Counted from the stretch's first letter, positions 16,422 through 25,363 are shown. The stretch: DNA of 64,000 nt from Wagnerdoeblera sp046292685 (GCF_046292685.1 NZ_JBKBQM010000003.1:1-64000); one strand, 5' to 3'. Translations and numbers: made by a program. The notes: generated by a model from the sequence alone, not told the origin.

Positions 16422-17654
16422 TCAGCCCTTGGCCGCCACCCGGGCGTTGCGCGTGGCAATCAGCTTCAGCCGCAGCGCGTTCAGCCGGATGAAGCCGGCC
16501 GCGTCCTTCTGGTCGTAGGCGCCGGCGTCTTCCTCGAAGGTCACGTGCTTTTCGCTGTACAGCGTATGGTCCGACCAGCGCGCCACCGTGCGCACCGACC
16601 CCTTGTAGAGCTTCAGCCGCACCGTGCCGGTCACATGCTCCTGGCTCTTGTCGATCAGCGCCTGCAGCATCTCGCGCTCCGGGCTGAACCAGAAGCCGTT
16701 GTAGATGAGTTCCGCATAGCGCGGCATCAGGCTGTCCTTCAGGTGGCCCGAGCCTGCGTCCAGCGTGATCTGTTCGACGCCGCGGTGGGCCTCCAGCATG
16801 ATCGTGCCGCCGGGGGTTTCGTAAAGCCCGCGCGACTTCATGCCGACAAAGCGGTTCTCCACGAAATCCAGCATCCCGATGCCGTGCCGCGCGCCATATT
16901 CGTTCAGCGCGGTCAGCAGAGTGGCCGGGCTCATCGCCACGCCGTTGATCGCCACCGGGTCACCGCGTTCATAGGTGATCTCGATGAACTCGGGCTGGTC
17001 GGGCGCATCCTCGGCCCGCACGATGCGCTGCGCCACATAGTCGGGCGCCTCGTCCGCCGGGTTTTCCAGCACCCGGCCTTCGGAACTGGTGTGCAGCAGG
17101 TTGGCATCCACCGAAAACGGCGCCTCGCCGCGCTTGTTCTTGGCGATCGGGATCTGGTTCTGCTCGGCGAATTCCAGCAGGCGGGTGCGGCTGGTCAGAT
17201 CCCATTCGCGCCAGGGCGCGATCACCTTGATCGAGGGATCCAGCGCATAGGCGCTCAGCTCGAAACGCACCTGGTCGTTGCCCTTGCCGGTTGCGCCATG
17301 CGCCACCGCATCGGCGCCGTGTCTGTGCGCGATCTCGACCAGATGCTTGGAAATCAGCGGCCGCGCGATCGAGGTGCCCAGCAGATACTGCCCCTCGTAG
17401 ACCGCGTTGGCGCGGAACATCGGGAACACGAAGTCGCGCACGAATTCCTCGCGCACGTCGACGATGTGGATGTTCTCGGGCTTGATCCCCAGCAGGATCG
17501 CCTTTTCCCGCGCCGGTTCCAGTTCTTCGCCCTGGCCGAGGTCGGCGGTGAAGGTGATGACCTCGCAGCCGTATTCGGTTTGCAGCCACTTCAGGATGAT
17601 CGAGGTGTCGAGGCCGCCGGAATAGGCCAGCACGACTTTCTTGGGCGCGGACAT
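16422..17654 (-). CDS. argG: Argininosuccinate synthase
   Basis: 410 aa, normal length. The ATP-pyrophosphatase P-loop is at the N-terminus (KVVLAYSGGLDTSIILKWL). Further hallmarks are TADLGQGEELEPAREKA, YLLGTSIARPLI, GATGKGNDQVRFEL (~118) and GMLDFVENRFVGMKSRG. It joins citrulline and aspartate using ATP to make argininosuccinate, the penultimate step of arginine synthesis, in the cytosol. It diverges from ilvA across a 102-bp gap containing a perfect 14-bp palindrome. Confidence 0.97.
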   Translation of the reverse strand: MSAPKKVVLAYSGGLDTSIILKWLQTEYGCEVITFTADLGQGEELEPAREKAILLGIKPENIHIVDVREEFVRDFVFPMFRANAVYEGQYLLGTSIARPLISKHLVEIAHRHGADAVAHGATGKGNDQVRFELSAYALDPSIKVIAPWREWDLTSRTRLLEFAEQNQIPIAKNKRGEAPFSVDANLLHTSSEGRVLENPADEAPDYVAQRIVRAEDAPDQPEFIEITYERGDPVAINGVAMSPATLLTALNEYGARHGIGMLDFVENRFVGMKSRGLYETPGGTIMLEAHRGVEQITLDAGSGHLKDSLMPRYAELIYNGFWFSPEREMLQALIDKSQEHVTGTVRLKLYKGSVRTVARWSDHTLYSEKHVTFEEDAGAYDQKDAAGFIRLNALRLKLIATRNARVAAKG

Positions 17655-17696
17655 CGCTATGCTCCGTCAGGAAGGGTCGGGCCGGGTCTATTGGCT

Positions 17697-17710
17697 TTTG
17701 CCCGGGCAAA
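17697..17710. promoter_or_regulatory. 14-bp palindrome in the argG-ilvA divergent promoter region
   Basis: TTTGCCCGGGCAAA is a perfect inverted repeat lying almost midway between the argG start (17654) and the ilvA start (17757). A dimeric regulator acting on both amino-acid genes could bind here. No regulator is identified. Confidence 0.3.
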
Positions 17711-17756
17711 CAAGTGCCGCATGGCCACAAGCCGCGCGCCGCGCTATGAAGACGGC

Positions 17757-19004
17757 ATGGATACCTTCGCCACCTCCGCCCGCCAGGCCGCGGTCGCCTT
17801 GCGCGACCTGTTCGACCCCACGCCGTTGCAGCGCAACGACCACCTGTCGGCGCGCTATGGCGCCGAGATCTGGCTCAAGCGCGAGGATCTGTCGCCCGTG
17901 CGCAGCTACAAGATCCGCGGTGCCTTCAACGCCATGCGCAAGCTGCGCGCGACCAGCCCGGCCTTGCGCCAGTTCGTCTGCGCCTCGGCGGGCAATCATG
18001 CCCAGGGTGTTGCCTATGCCTGCCGGCATTTCGGGGTGCAGGGCACCATCTTCATGCCGGTCACCACGCCGCAGCAAAAGATCGACAAGACCCGCATGTT
18101 CGGCGGCGGCGCGGTCGAAATCATCCTGACCGGCGACTATTTCGACCAGACGCTTGCCGCCGCCCAGGCGCATTGCGCCCGTGCCGGGGCGCATTTCCTG
18201 TCGCCCTTCGACGATGCCGACGTGATCGAGGGGCAGGCCACCGTGGCGGTGGAAATCCTCGACCAGCTCGGCCGCGCGCCCGATCTGGTGGTGCTGCCGG
18301 TCGGCGGGGGCGGGCTGGCCTCGGGCGTCACGCGGTTCCTGCGCGACGAGGCGCCGGGGGTCGCCTTCCGCTTTGTCGAACCGGCAGGGGGCGCCAGCCT
18401 CAAGGCCGCGATCGACCACGGCGGCCCGGTCAAGCTGTCGCGCGTCAACAGTTTCGTCGATGGTGCCGCGGTGGCGCGGCTGGGCGACCTGACCTGGCGC
18501 CACCTCGACTGGGTCGGCGCCGACCTGGTGCATCTGGCGCCCGAGGACCGCATCTGCATCACCATGCTGGAGATGCTGAACGTCGAAGGCATCGTGCTGG
18601 AACCTGCCGGGGCGCTGGCGGTGGATGTGCTGCCCGAACTGGCCGACACGATCCGCGGCAAGACCGTCGTTTGCATCACTTCGGGCGGCAACTTCGATTT
18701 CGAACGCCTGCCCGAGGTCAAGGAGCGTGCGCAGCGTCATGCCGGGCTGAAGAAATACTTCATCCTGCGCATGCCCCAGCGCCCCGGCGCCTTGCGCGAG
18801 TTCCTGACCATGCTGGGCCCGGACGACGACATCGCGCGCTTCGAATACCTCAAGAAATCGGCGCGCAACTTCGGCTCGGTCCTGATCGGGATCGAGGCGA
18901 AGGATCCCGCCAGCTTTACCCGCCTGTTCGCCCGGCTCGATGCCGCGGCCTTCGTCTGGCGCGACATCACCGGCGACGAGACGCTGGCGGAATTCCTGAT
19001 CTGA
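17757..19004 (+). CDS. ilvA: Threonine dehydratase (threonine ammonia-lyase)
   Basis: 415 aa. PLP lysine in PVRSYKIRGAFNAM (~Lys50), the Asn loop CASAGNHAQGVAYA, the PLP-phosphate loop LPVGGGGLASGV (~180) and CITSGGNFD. The C-terminal ~90 residues (YFILRMPQRPGALREFL...) form an ACT-like domain, so this is the short biosynthetic form of the dehydratase. It deaminates threonine to 2-oxobutanoate for isoleucine. An upstream in-frame ATG (17721) would add 12 residues; 17757 fits family N-termini. Confidence 0.93.
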   Translation: MDTFATSARQAAVALRDLFDPTPLQRNDHLSARYGAEIWLKREDLSPVRSYKIRGAFNAMRKLRATSPALRQFVCASAGNHAQGVAYACRHFGVQGTIFMPVTTPQQKIDKTRMFGGGAVEIILTGDYFDQTLAAAQAHCARAGAHFLSPFDDADVIEGQATVAVEILDQLGRAPDLVVLPVGGGGLASGVTRFLRDEAPGVAFRFVEPAGGASLKAAIDHGGPVKLSRVNSFVDGAAVARLGDLTWRHLDWVGADLVHLAPEDRICITMLEMLNVEGIVLEPAGALAVDVLPELADTIRGKTVVCITSGGNFDFERLPEVKERAQRHAGLKKYFILRMPQRPGALREFLTMLGPDDDIARFEYLKKSARNFGSVLIGIEAKDPASFTRLFARLDAAAFVWRDITGDETLAEFLI

Positions 19005-19020
19005 TCGGAACCCGATCGCG

Positions 19021-19353
19021 TCACGTCGCCGCGGCGCTGCCCAGCGACTCGAGGAACTGGCGCCGCGATTCGGCGTAGAGCGCCACCACCTCGGCCAGGT
19101 CGATCTCGGCCGCGCGGCCTGCGGCGGCTTGGCGTTCGCCGATCTGGCACAGCGCCCCGAGCCGCCGGAACCCCAGGTTCAGCGCCCCGCCTTTCAGGAA
19201 GTGCAGGTCGGCTTCCAGCCGCGCCGGGTCGGGCGCAGTGCGAAACCTTTGCACGACCTCGTCCACCTCCTCCAGAAACAAGGCTACGACTTCGGCAAAG
19301 CTTTCGGCGCCCACTTCGGCGCGCAGGGTTGCCACCCTGTTCCAATCGATCAT
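19021..19353 (-). CDS. Histidine phosphotransfer (Hpt) domain protein
   Basis: 110 aa, a single Hpt four-helix domain. The phosphorylatable His is in ADLHFLKGGALNLGF (H-x-L-K-G-x-A-x-x-L-G pattern). Start ATG 19353 follows GGAGGT at six bases; the upstream extension to 19437 looks non-coding. It diverges from a receiver-PP2C phosphatase gene across a 167-bp AT-richer gap, which makes that receiver a likely phosphorelay partner. No histidine kinase is adjacent. Confidence 0.85.
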   Translation of the reverse strand: MIDWNRVATLRAEVGAESFAEVVALFLEEVDEVVQRFRTAPDPARLEADLHFLKGGALNLGFRRLGALCQIGERQAAAGRAAEIDLAEVVALYAESRRQFLESLGSAAAT

Positions 19354-19520
19354 CCCGTTACCTCCGGCATCGCCTGCAATACACAAAACCCGCCACGACC
19401 CTAGTGAATCGGGGTTAACCCTTGGTTCCGCATTCATGTCGCTGAATGTGCAATTTTATCCTTCATACCGCATTAATCGGACAGGCTGCATGGTGGCGCG
19501 GTGATCATCAGGGGTGTCAG

Positions 19521-20783
19521 GTGCCAATCGCGGCCGTGCAGCAAGAAACCGAACAACCGCGCCGCCGTGCTCTGGTGGTGGACGACAGTCGGGCACAGCG
19601 TCTGCTGTTGCGGGTGGCTCTGGCCCGCTGGGGCTATGACGTGACCGAGGCGGCTTCGGCCGATGCCGCGCTGGACTTGTGCCGCAGCACCGCCTTCGAC
19701 ATCGTGCTGTCGGACTGGGTGATGCCCGGCCTGTCGGGGCCGGAATTCTGCCGCGCCTTCCGCGCCTTGCCGCGCGAAGGCTACGGCTATTTCATCCTGC
19801 TCACCTCCAAGTCCGACAAGGACGAGGTGGCCGAGGGGCTGGATGCCGGCGCCGACGATTTCCTGTCGAAGCCGGTCGATCCGGGCGAATTGCGCGCCCG
19901 GATGCAGGCGGGCGAACGGCTGCTGTCGATGCAGCGCGAACTGCAAGACAAGAACCGCCTGCTGGGTGCGGCGCTGGCGGAACTGCAAGGGGTCTACGAC
20001 ACGCTCGACCGCGACCTGATCGAGGCGCGCAAACTGCAACAATCGCTGGTGCGCGACCGTCACCACGATTTCGGGCCGGCGGCGGTGTCGCTGCTGTTGC
20101 GGCCTTCGGGGCATGTCGGCGGCGACCTTGTGGGGTATTTTCCGCTTTCGCACCGGCGGCTGGCGTTCTTTTCCATCGACGTGTCGGGCCACGGCGTTGC
20201 CTCGGCGATGATGGCTGCGCGCCTTGCGGGCATGCTGTCGGCCTCGGCGCCCGATGCCAACATCGCGCTGGTGGTGGGCGGCGATGGGCCGGTGGACGCC
20301 TGGCCACCGGAAATCGTCGCCGCCCGCCTCAACCGCATGGTGATCGAGGTGATGCAGGTCGAACAGTATTTCACCTGCGTCTACGCTGATGCCGATCTGG
20401 CCACCGGACGCGTTGCCCTGGTGCAGGCAGGGCACCCGCACCCGCTGCTTCTGTCCGCCGATGGTGCGGTGCGACTTGTGGGGCAGGGCGGCCTGCCCAT
20501 CGGCCTGGTGCCCCGCGGTACCTGGGACCGGGTCAATCTGCAGCTTGCACCCGGCGATCGCCTGCTGCTGATGACCGACGGCCTGACCGAATGCCGCGAC
20601 GCCGCAGGGCGCGAACTGGGCGAAGATGGCCTGGCCGACCTCGTGCGCCGCAACCTGCCCCTGCGGGCCGAGGCCTTTCTCGATTCGCTGCAATGGGATC
20701 TCGAACGCTTTGCCGGCAGCGCGGATTTCGCCGACGACGTCTCTGCCGTGCTGTTCGACTGGCGCGGCTCAGACCAGCGCTGA
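19521..20783 (+). CDS. Response regulator fused to PP2C/SpoIIE-type phosphatase (RbaY-like)
   Basis: 420 aa from GTG 19521, preceded by AGGGGTG. Residues ~15-130 are a receiver domain (RALVVDDSRAQRLLLRVAL, phospho-acceptor Asp in DIVLSDWVMPGLSG, Lys in DDFLSKPVDPGEL). A coiled linker (LQDKNRLLGAALAELQGVYDTLDRDLIEARKLQQSLV) joins a SpoIIE/PP2C domain with GGDLVGYFPLSHRRLAFFSIDVSGHGVASAMMA, DRLLLMTDGLTECRD and FADDVSAVLF. The architecture matches the RbaY phosphatase of the Rhodobacter partner-switching system, which acts on an anti-sigma/anti-anti-sigma pair; no such pair is seen here. Confidence 0.88.
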   Translation: MPIAAVQQETEQPRRRALVVDDSRAQRLLLRVALARWGYDVTEAASADAALDLCRSTAFDIVLSDWVMPGLSGPEFCRAFRALPREGYGYFILLTSKSDKDEVAEGLDAGADDFLSKPVDPGELRARMQAGERLLSMQRELQDKNRLLGAALAELQGVYDTLDRDLIEARKLQQSLVRDRHHDFGPAAVSLLLRPSGHVGGDLVGYFPLSHRRLAFFSIDVSGHGVASAMMAARLAGMLSASAPDANIALVVGGDGPVDAWPPEIVAARLNRMVIEVMQVEQYFTCVYADADLATGRVALVQAGHPHPLLLSADGAVRLVGQGGLPIGLVPRGTWDRVNLQLAPGDRLLLMTDGLTECRDAAGRELGEDGLADLVRRNLPLRAEAFLDSLQWDLERFAGSADFADDVSAVLFDWRGSDQR

Positions 20784-21203
20784 CAGGAAATGCCGGTCGC
20801 CGGGGTTGGCCAGCATCCGCACCGCGGCCGCCGGCTCGGCCCAGACGGCGGTGTGCCCCGGCTCGGTTGGCGGGCCCAGCTGCAGAACCGGCATCGCCAG
20901 GTAGACCGTGCACAGCTTTTCCGCCCACAGGTCGTATTCCGGCATGTAGGTAAACCGCCGGAAGGCGCCCAGCCGGCGCTCGATGCGAATCGTCCAGCCG
21001 GTTTCCTCGCGCACCTCGCGGTGCAAGGCGGGCAAGGGCTGTTCGCCGCGGTCGATCCCGCCGCCCGGCAGCTGGTATTCCGGCCAGGGTTCGGCCTGAT
21101 GCGTCAGCAGCACCGCGCCATCGCGCCACAGAATCGCATAAACCCCCGGGCGTCGGGTATAGCGGCGGCCCGGCGCGGGCGGCTGGTCGAAACGGCGGAT
21201 CAT
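20769..21203 (-). CDS. Nudix hydrolase
   Basis: 144 aa. An intact Nudix box is visible: GGGIDRGEQPLPALHREV followed by REETGW, matching G-x5-E-x7-R-E-U-x-E-E-x-G. The N-terminal RRPGVYAILWRDGAVLLTHQ is the usual first strand pair. The family cleaves nucleoside diphosphates linked to X; the substrate here cannot be inferred. The 3' end overlaps the convergent phosphatase gene by 15 bp. Confidence 0.85.
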   Translation of the reverse strand: MIRRFDQPPAPGRRYTRRPGVYAILWRDGAVLLTHQAEPWPEYQLPGGGIDRGEQPLPALHREVREETGWTIRIERRLGAFRRFTYMPEYDLWAEKLCTVYLAMPVLQLGPPTEPGHTAVWAEPAAAVRMLANPGDRHFLSALV

Positions 21204-21293
21204 CGGGGCCTCTTGGCTGGCAGGGTCTCTCGCCTATATAGAGGCGACAAACACCCCCGCGCCATGCCCTCTGGCACCGCAAGGAACCCCCGT

Positions 21294-22289
21294 ATGACCG
21301 TAGCTGCCCCCGCCTGGGACGATAGCGTCCTGCCCTTTCAACTTGACGCCGCCGATGTGCGCGGCCGCGTCGCCCGGCTGGACGGGGCGCTCAACCGCAT
21401 CCTGGCCCAGCACAGCTATCCCCCGGCGATCGAGGCGTTGGTGGCCGAAGCCGTCCTGCTGACCGCGCTGATCGGTCAGGCCATCAAGCTGCGCTGGAAA
21501 CTCAGCCTGCAGATTCGCGGCAAGGGGCCGGCCCGGCTGATCGCCACCGACTATTACGGCCCGACCGAAGACGGCCAGCCGGCCCGCATCCGCGCCTATG
21601 CCAGCTACGATGCCGAACGGCTGGAGCCCGAAGGCCCCGCCTTTGCCCAGATCGGCGAAGGCTTCTTTGCCGTGATGATCGACCAGGGCGAAGGCATGCT
21701 GCCCTATCAGGGCTTTACCCCCATTGCCGGCTCGTCGCTGGCGCATTGCGCCGAAACCTATTTCGCCCAGTCCGAACAGCTGCCCACCCGCTTTGCGCTT
21801 TCGCTGGGCCGCAGCCAGGCGCCCGGGCAGCCGGCCGGCTGGCGCGCAGGCGGCGTGATGATCCAGCACATGCCCAAGGCCTCGCCCTTTGCCAAAGGCG
21901 AAGGCGGCTCGGGCGAAGGCGGGTTGCTGGCGGCGGCCGATCTGGTCCACGGGGCCGAGGGCGAAGCGTGGAACCGCGTCAACCTCTTGCTCGACACCGT
22001 CGAGGATCTGGAGCTGATCGGCCCGTCGCTGGCGCCCGACCGGCTGCTTTACCGCCTGTTCCACGAGGAGGTGCCGCGCATCTTTCCGGTGCAGCCGGTG
22101 AACTTCGGCTGCTCGTGCTCCGAAGACAAGGTGCGCAACAGCCTGTCGATCTATTCGGCCAAGGACATCCGGCACATGACCACGCCCGAAGGCACCGTCA
22201 CCGCCGATTGCCAGTTCTGCGGCGCGCATTACGTGCTCGATCCCGCCACCGTCGGGTTCGAGGCCGTGCGGGAGGCACCCGGTGCATGA
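21294..22289 (+). CDS. hslO: Hsp33 redox-regulated chaperone
   Basis: 331 aa. ATG 21294 follows AAGGA. The N-terminal core includes LVAEAVLLTALIGQAIKLRWKLSLQIRG. The C-terminal zinc switch is seen in NFGCSCSEDKVRNSL (C-x-C) and TADCQFCGAHYVLD (C-x-x-C), the four cysteines that release zinc on oxidation and activate the holdase. A Gly/Glu-rich insert near residue 200 (FAKGEGGSGEGG) is typical of alphaproteobacterial members. The next gene begins within its last codons. Confidence 0.95.
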   Translation: MTVAAPAWDDSVLPFQLDAADVRGRVARLDGALNRILAQHSYPPAIEALVAEAVLLTALIGQAIKLRWKLSLQIRGKGPARLIATDYYGPTEDGQPARIRAYASYDAERLEPEGPAFAQIGEGFFAVMIDQGEGMLPYQGFTPIAGSSLAHCAETYFAQSEQLPTRFALSLGRSQAPGQPAGWRAGGVMIQHMPKASPFAKGEGGSGEGGLLAAADLVHGAEGEAWNRVNLLLDTVEDLELIGPSLAPDRLLYRLFHEEVPRIFPVQPVNFGCSCSEDKVRNSLSIYSAKDIRHMTTPEGTVTADCQFCGAHYVLDPATVGFEAVREAPGA

Positions 22290-22878
22290 CGCGCTGGATC
22301 GGCTGCGCGCCGCCTTGCAGCGCCCGGTCGATGCTTCGTCCGATTTCGACCTGAACCCCGGCGTCGTGCCGCCGCCCGGGCGCGCCTTGCGCCCGGCGGC
22401 GGTGCTGGTCGGGTTGCTGGAGGGTGCGGCCGGCCCCGAGGTGGTGCTGACCCGGCGCTCGTCGCTGTTGCGCCACCATCCGGGGCAGATCGCCTTTCCG
22501 GGCGGCAAGCTCGAACCCGCCGACCCCACGCCCGAAGCCGCCGCCCTGCGCGAGGCGCGAGAGGAAATCGGCCTCGACCCCGCGCGGGTGGAACCGCTGG
22601 GCCGCCTGCCGGTGCATGAGACCGTCACCGGCTTTTGCATCACCCCGGTGCTTGGCCGCATCGACGGCCCCTTTCACCCCGTTCCCGAAGCCGGCGAAGT
22701 GGCCGAGGTGTTCCGCGTGCCCTTCGCCCACCTCGCCGATCCCGCGCATTACCGGGTCGAGCGGCGCCTGTGGCAAGGTCAGTGGCGCAACTACTATGCC
22801 GTTCCCTGGGGGCCCTACTACATCTGGGGCGCCACGGCGCGCATCCTGCGCGGGCTGGCCGGGCGGCTGGCGCCATGA
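22282..22878 (+). CDS. CoA pyrophosphatase-type Nudix hydrolase (NudL-like)
   Basis: 198 aa from GTG 22282 preceded by GGGAGG. It has the CoA-Nudix signature LRHHPGQIAFPGGKLEP and the Nudix box GGKLEPADPTPEAAALREAREEIGL (spaced a little longer than the standard box, as in the CoA branch), with the UPF0035-like upstream sequence VLTRRSSLLR. Such enzymes split CoA and derivatives to 4'-phosphopantetheine and 3',5'-ADP. It overlaps both neighbours, forming an hslO-nudL-cca unit. Confidence 0.88.
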   Translation: MHDALDRLRAALQRPVDASSDFDLNPGVVPPPGRALRPAAVLVGLLEGAAGPEVVLTRRSSLLRHHPGQIAFPGGKLEPADPTPEAAALREAREEIGLDPARVEPLGRLPVHETVTGFCITPVLGRIDGPFHPVPEAGEVAEVFRVPFAHLADPAHYRVERRLWQGQWRNYYAVPWGPYYIWGATARILRGLAGRLAP

Positions 22879-24095
22879 AGATCGCGGGCGACTGGCTGGC
22901 CCACCCCGGCACGGTCGCGCTCTGTGCGGCGTTGCAGGCGGCGGGGCACCAGGCGCTGTTCGTCGGCGGTTGCGTGCGCAACGCCCTTCTGGGGGCCGAG
23001 GTCGCCGACATCGACATCGCCACCGATGCAACACCGCCGCAGGTGACCGACCTTGCCGCCGCGGCCGGTCTACGTGCCGTGCCCACCGGCTTCGATCATG
23101 GCACGGTCACCGTTGTCGCCTTGGGCCGCGCGCACGAAGTCACCACCTTTCGCCGCGATATCGCCACCGATGGCCGCCGCGCCACCGTCGCCTATTCCGA
23201 CCGGATCGAAGAGGATGCCGCCCGCCGCGACTTTACCATGAACGCGCTCTATGCCCGGCCCGACGGCACCGTCATCGACCCGCTCGGCGGCTTGCCCGAC
23301 CTGCTGGCCCGCCGCGTGCGCTTCGTGGGCGACCCGGCGGCCCGCATCGCCGAAGATCGCCTGCGCATCCTGCGCTTCTTCCGCTTTCACGCCTGGTATG
23401 GCGACCCCGCCGCCGGGATGGACCCCGCGGCTCTGGCCGCCATCGCTGCGCAGCAAGAGGGGCTCGACCAGATCTCGCGCGAGCGGATCGGGCACGAGAT
23501 GCGCCGGCTTCTGGCCGCGCCCGACCCGGCCCCGGCCGTGGCGGCTATGCAGGCGACCGGCACCCTGGGCCGCATCCTGCCCGGGGCCGAGCCCCGCGCG
23601 CTGGCGCCGCTGGTGCATCTGGAACAGAGGGTGGCCGGCACCGGCCCTGCCGGCCGCTGGTTGCGCCGCCTCGCGGTGCTGGGCGGGCCGGACCCGACCG
23701 CCGCCTTGCGCCTGTCGCGGGCCGAGGCCGCGGCGCTGGCGCGGCTGAACGCAGCATCGGCGCTGCCCCCGGCCGAAGCGGCCTGGCGCTACGGCGCCGA
23801 TGTGGCCACCGACGCGATGCTGGTCATGGCCGCAAGCCTCGGCGCCGACCTGCCGCCCGGCTGGCAGGATGCCATCGCCAAGGGTGCGGCGGCCCGCTTT
23901 CCCGTTGCGGCGGCCGACCTGATGCCGGGTCTGCAAGGCGCGGCCCTTGGCGCCGCCTTGCAGCGTCTGGAACGCGCCTGGATCGATTCGGGCTTCACGC
24001 TCGACCGCGCGAGGCTTCTGGCCGCGGTGCCGCACCCGACGCCTGCCCCCGCGCCGCATTCACCGCCGCCCCCATCAGCACCGCCCAGGCGCTGA
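22875..24095 (+). CDS. cca: CCA tRNA nucleotidyltransferase (poly(A) polymerase family)
   Basis: 406 aa. The nucleotidyltransferase core shows FVGGCVRNALLG, ADIDIATDATP (catalytic D-x-D) and RRDFTMNALYARPDG, then AEDRLRILRFFRFHAWYG, the class II CCA/PAP head-neck region. It adds or repairs CCA at tRNA 3' ends. ATG overlaps the preceding stop (ATGA). The last ~35 residues (proline-rich, PTPAPAPHSPPPPSAPPRR) extend 101 bp into the convergent YihY gene; family members usually end before that, so the tail is an odd read-through. Confidence 0.9.
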   Translation: MKIAGDWLAHPGTVALCAALQAAGHQALFVGGCVRNALLGAEVADIDIATDATPPQVTDLAAAAGLRAVPTGFDHGTVTVVALGRAHEVTTFRRDIATDGRRATVAYSDRIEEDAARRDFTMNALYARPDGTVIDPLGGLPDLLARRVRFVGDPAARIAEDRLRILRFFRFHAWYGDPAAGMDPAALAAIAAQQEGLDQISRERIGHEMRRLLAAPDPAPAVAAMQATGTLGRILPGAEPRALAPLVHLEQRVAGTGPAGRWLRRLAVLGGPDPTAALRLSRAEAAALARLNAASALPPAEAAWRYGADVATDAMLVMAASLGADLPPGWQDAIAKGAAARFPVAAADLMPGLQGAALGAALQRLERAWIDSGFTLDRARLLAAVPHPTPAPAPHSPPPPSAPPRR

Positions 24096-24852
24096 GGTAA
24101 AACCACATCAGCAAGGCCGCCACGGCGCCGATCGCCCCGTAAACCTTGTTGTAGGTGCCGAAATTGGCAAGGTAGATCGAAAATCCCTCGGATGCTGCCA
24201 GCCACAGCACCACGGCCACCAGCAGCCCCCAGGACAACAGCGGCGGGCGGCGCCCGGCCCTTCCGGCCGGGCCATAGCGGTAGACCAGGCCCACCCCCAG
24301 CACCGTCACCAAAGGCGCGATCAGCCAGCGCGCCAACCGCACCAACCCGGCCTCGTAAGGCCCCAGCGGCAGAAACTGCAACACCAGCGGCACCACGATT
24401 CCTGCGGCCAGCGCGGCCAGCGCCGCCGCCACCATCGCCAGCGTCAGCGCCAGCGCCACCGCCTGATGGCGCACACCGCTGCGGCTTTCCTGCCCGAAGG
24501 CTGCGTTGATGCCTTGCACCAGCGCCGCCATGCCGGCCCTGGCCGACCACAGCGCAGCGCCAAGGCTCAGCGCCGTCGTCCAGCCCAGGCGCCCGGCGCC
24601 AGCCCCCACCAGACCCGTCACCTGGGCATTCAGGATGTCGAAGGCATCGGGCGGCAGGAACTGCGCCAACCCTTCAAGGTTCGCCGCGACCACATGCGGG
24701 TCGGCAAACAGGCCCCAGATGGCCACCACTGCCGCCAGCGCCGGAAAGATCGCCAGCACCGCGAAAAAGGCGACTCCGGCAGAAATCAACCCCAGGTGCC
24801 GCTGCCCGGCCAGCACCCAGGCCCGCCAACCGACCCTGAGAATTGCGTGCAT
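23995..24852 (-). CDS. YihY/virulence factor BrkB family membrane protein
   Basis: 285 aa, six transmembrane segments. The family motif is visible in LISAGVAFFAVLAIFPALAAVVAIWGLFADP, in ALSLGAALWSARAGMAALVQGINAAFGQ and in YGAIGAVAALLMWFYLSAWAVLMGAAVNAA. These proteins were once labelled ribonuclease BN, wrongly; the function is unknown. The start at 24852 excludes a 30-residue upstream stretch that looks non-coding. It is convergent with, and overlaps, cca. Confidence 0.88.
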   Translation of the reverse strand: MHAILRVGWRAWVLAGQRHLGLISAGVAFFAVLAIFPALAAVVAIWGLFADPHVVAANLEGLAQFLPPDAFDILNAQVTGLVGAGAGRLGWTTALSLGAALWSARAGMAALVQGINAAFGQESRSGVRHQAVALALTLAMVAAALAALAAGIVVPLVLQFLPLGPYEAGLVRLARWLIAPLVTVLGVGLVYRYGPAGRAGRRPPLLSWGLLVAVVLWLAASEGFSIYLANFGTYNKVYGAIGAVAALLMWFYLSAWAVLMGAAVNAARGQASGAAPRPEASRGRA

Positions 24853-24891
24853 CGATTCTGCTTGCCTGGCCCGACAGGGCCGGACCGCCCC

Positions 24892-24925
24892 TAAAAGCAA
24901 CGGGGGGCAGCCTGCGCCACCCCCC
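24892..24925 (-). terminator. Rho-independent-like terminator of the yjb operon
   Basis: On the minus strand GGGGGGTGGC-gcag-GCTGCCCCCC (one mismatch, one G-T pair) is followed by GTTGCTTTTA. It lies downstream of the last exopolysaccharide gene (stop at 25071) and upstream of the YihY gene. Confidence 0.6.
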
Positions 24926-25070
24926 TTGTCTCGCTTACCCAAGGCCAGCAGTCAAACCGGAGTCAAAGCCCCCAGTGTGCCGCGCCTTGTGCCTTGCCCT
25001 TCGCGCTGCAACCGCCCCCGGATGCGCCGCCAAGGGCGGCACAAGATCCGAAGGGTGCCGCGCGCCGATC

Positions 25071-25286
25071 TTACATCGCGGGGGCAGTGGTGGTCACGGT
25101 GCCGTCGTTCGAGATGATGTAGGCAACGCCAGCGATGACGATGACGATCCCGGCCACGGCACCGGCGGTCAGACCGCCGCCAACGGCCAGGCTGCTCGGG
25201 ATGGGCGCCGATGCCTGAGCATTGGCGACCCCGACGGTCGCGGTGGCCATGGCGGCGGAAAGGGCAATTGCTGCAAACGTCTTCAT
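25071..25286 (-). CDS. YjbE-like small exported peptide
   Basis: 71 aa. ATG 25286 is preceded by AGGAG. An N-terminal signal peptide ends near ANAQA (MKTFAAIALSAAMATATVGVANA). The mature part has a Gly/Ala/Val hydrophobic stretch (GGLTAGAVAGIVIVIAGVAYI) and a Thr-rich tail. Size, leader and position beside yjbF and yjbH match the small first protein of E. coli yjbEFGH/gfcABCD loci, although here it is the last gene. Its role is unknown. Confidence 0.65.
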   Translation of the reverse strand: MKTFAAIALSAAMATATVGVANAQASAPIPSSLAVGGGLTAGAVAGIVIVIAGVAYIISNDGTVTTTAPAM

Positions 25287-25363
25287 GGTCTGAACTCCTG
25301 AGATGGGTGAACTTGACGAAGGGGTAGCATGGGCTCGGGCGGGCTGTAAAGCACCTCGCCGGC

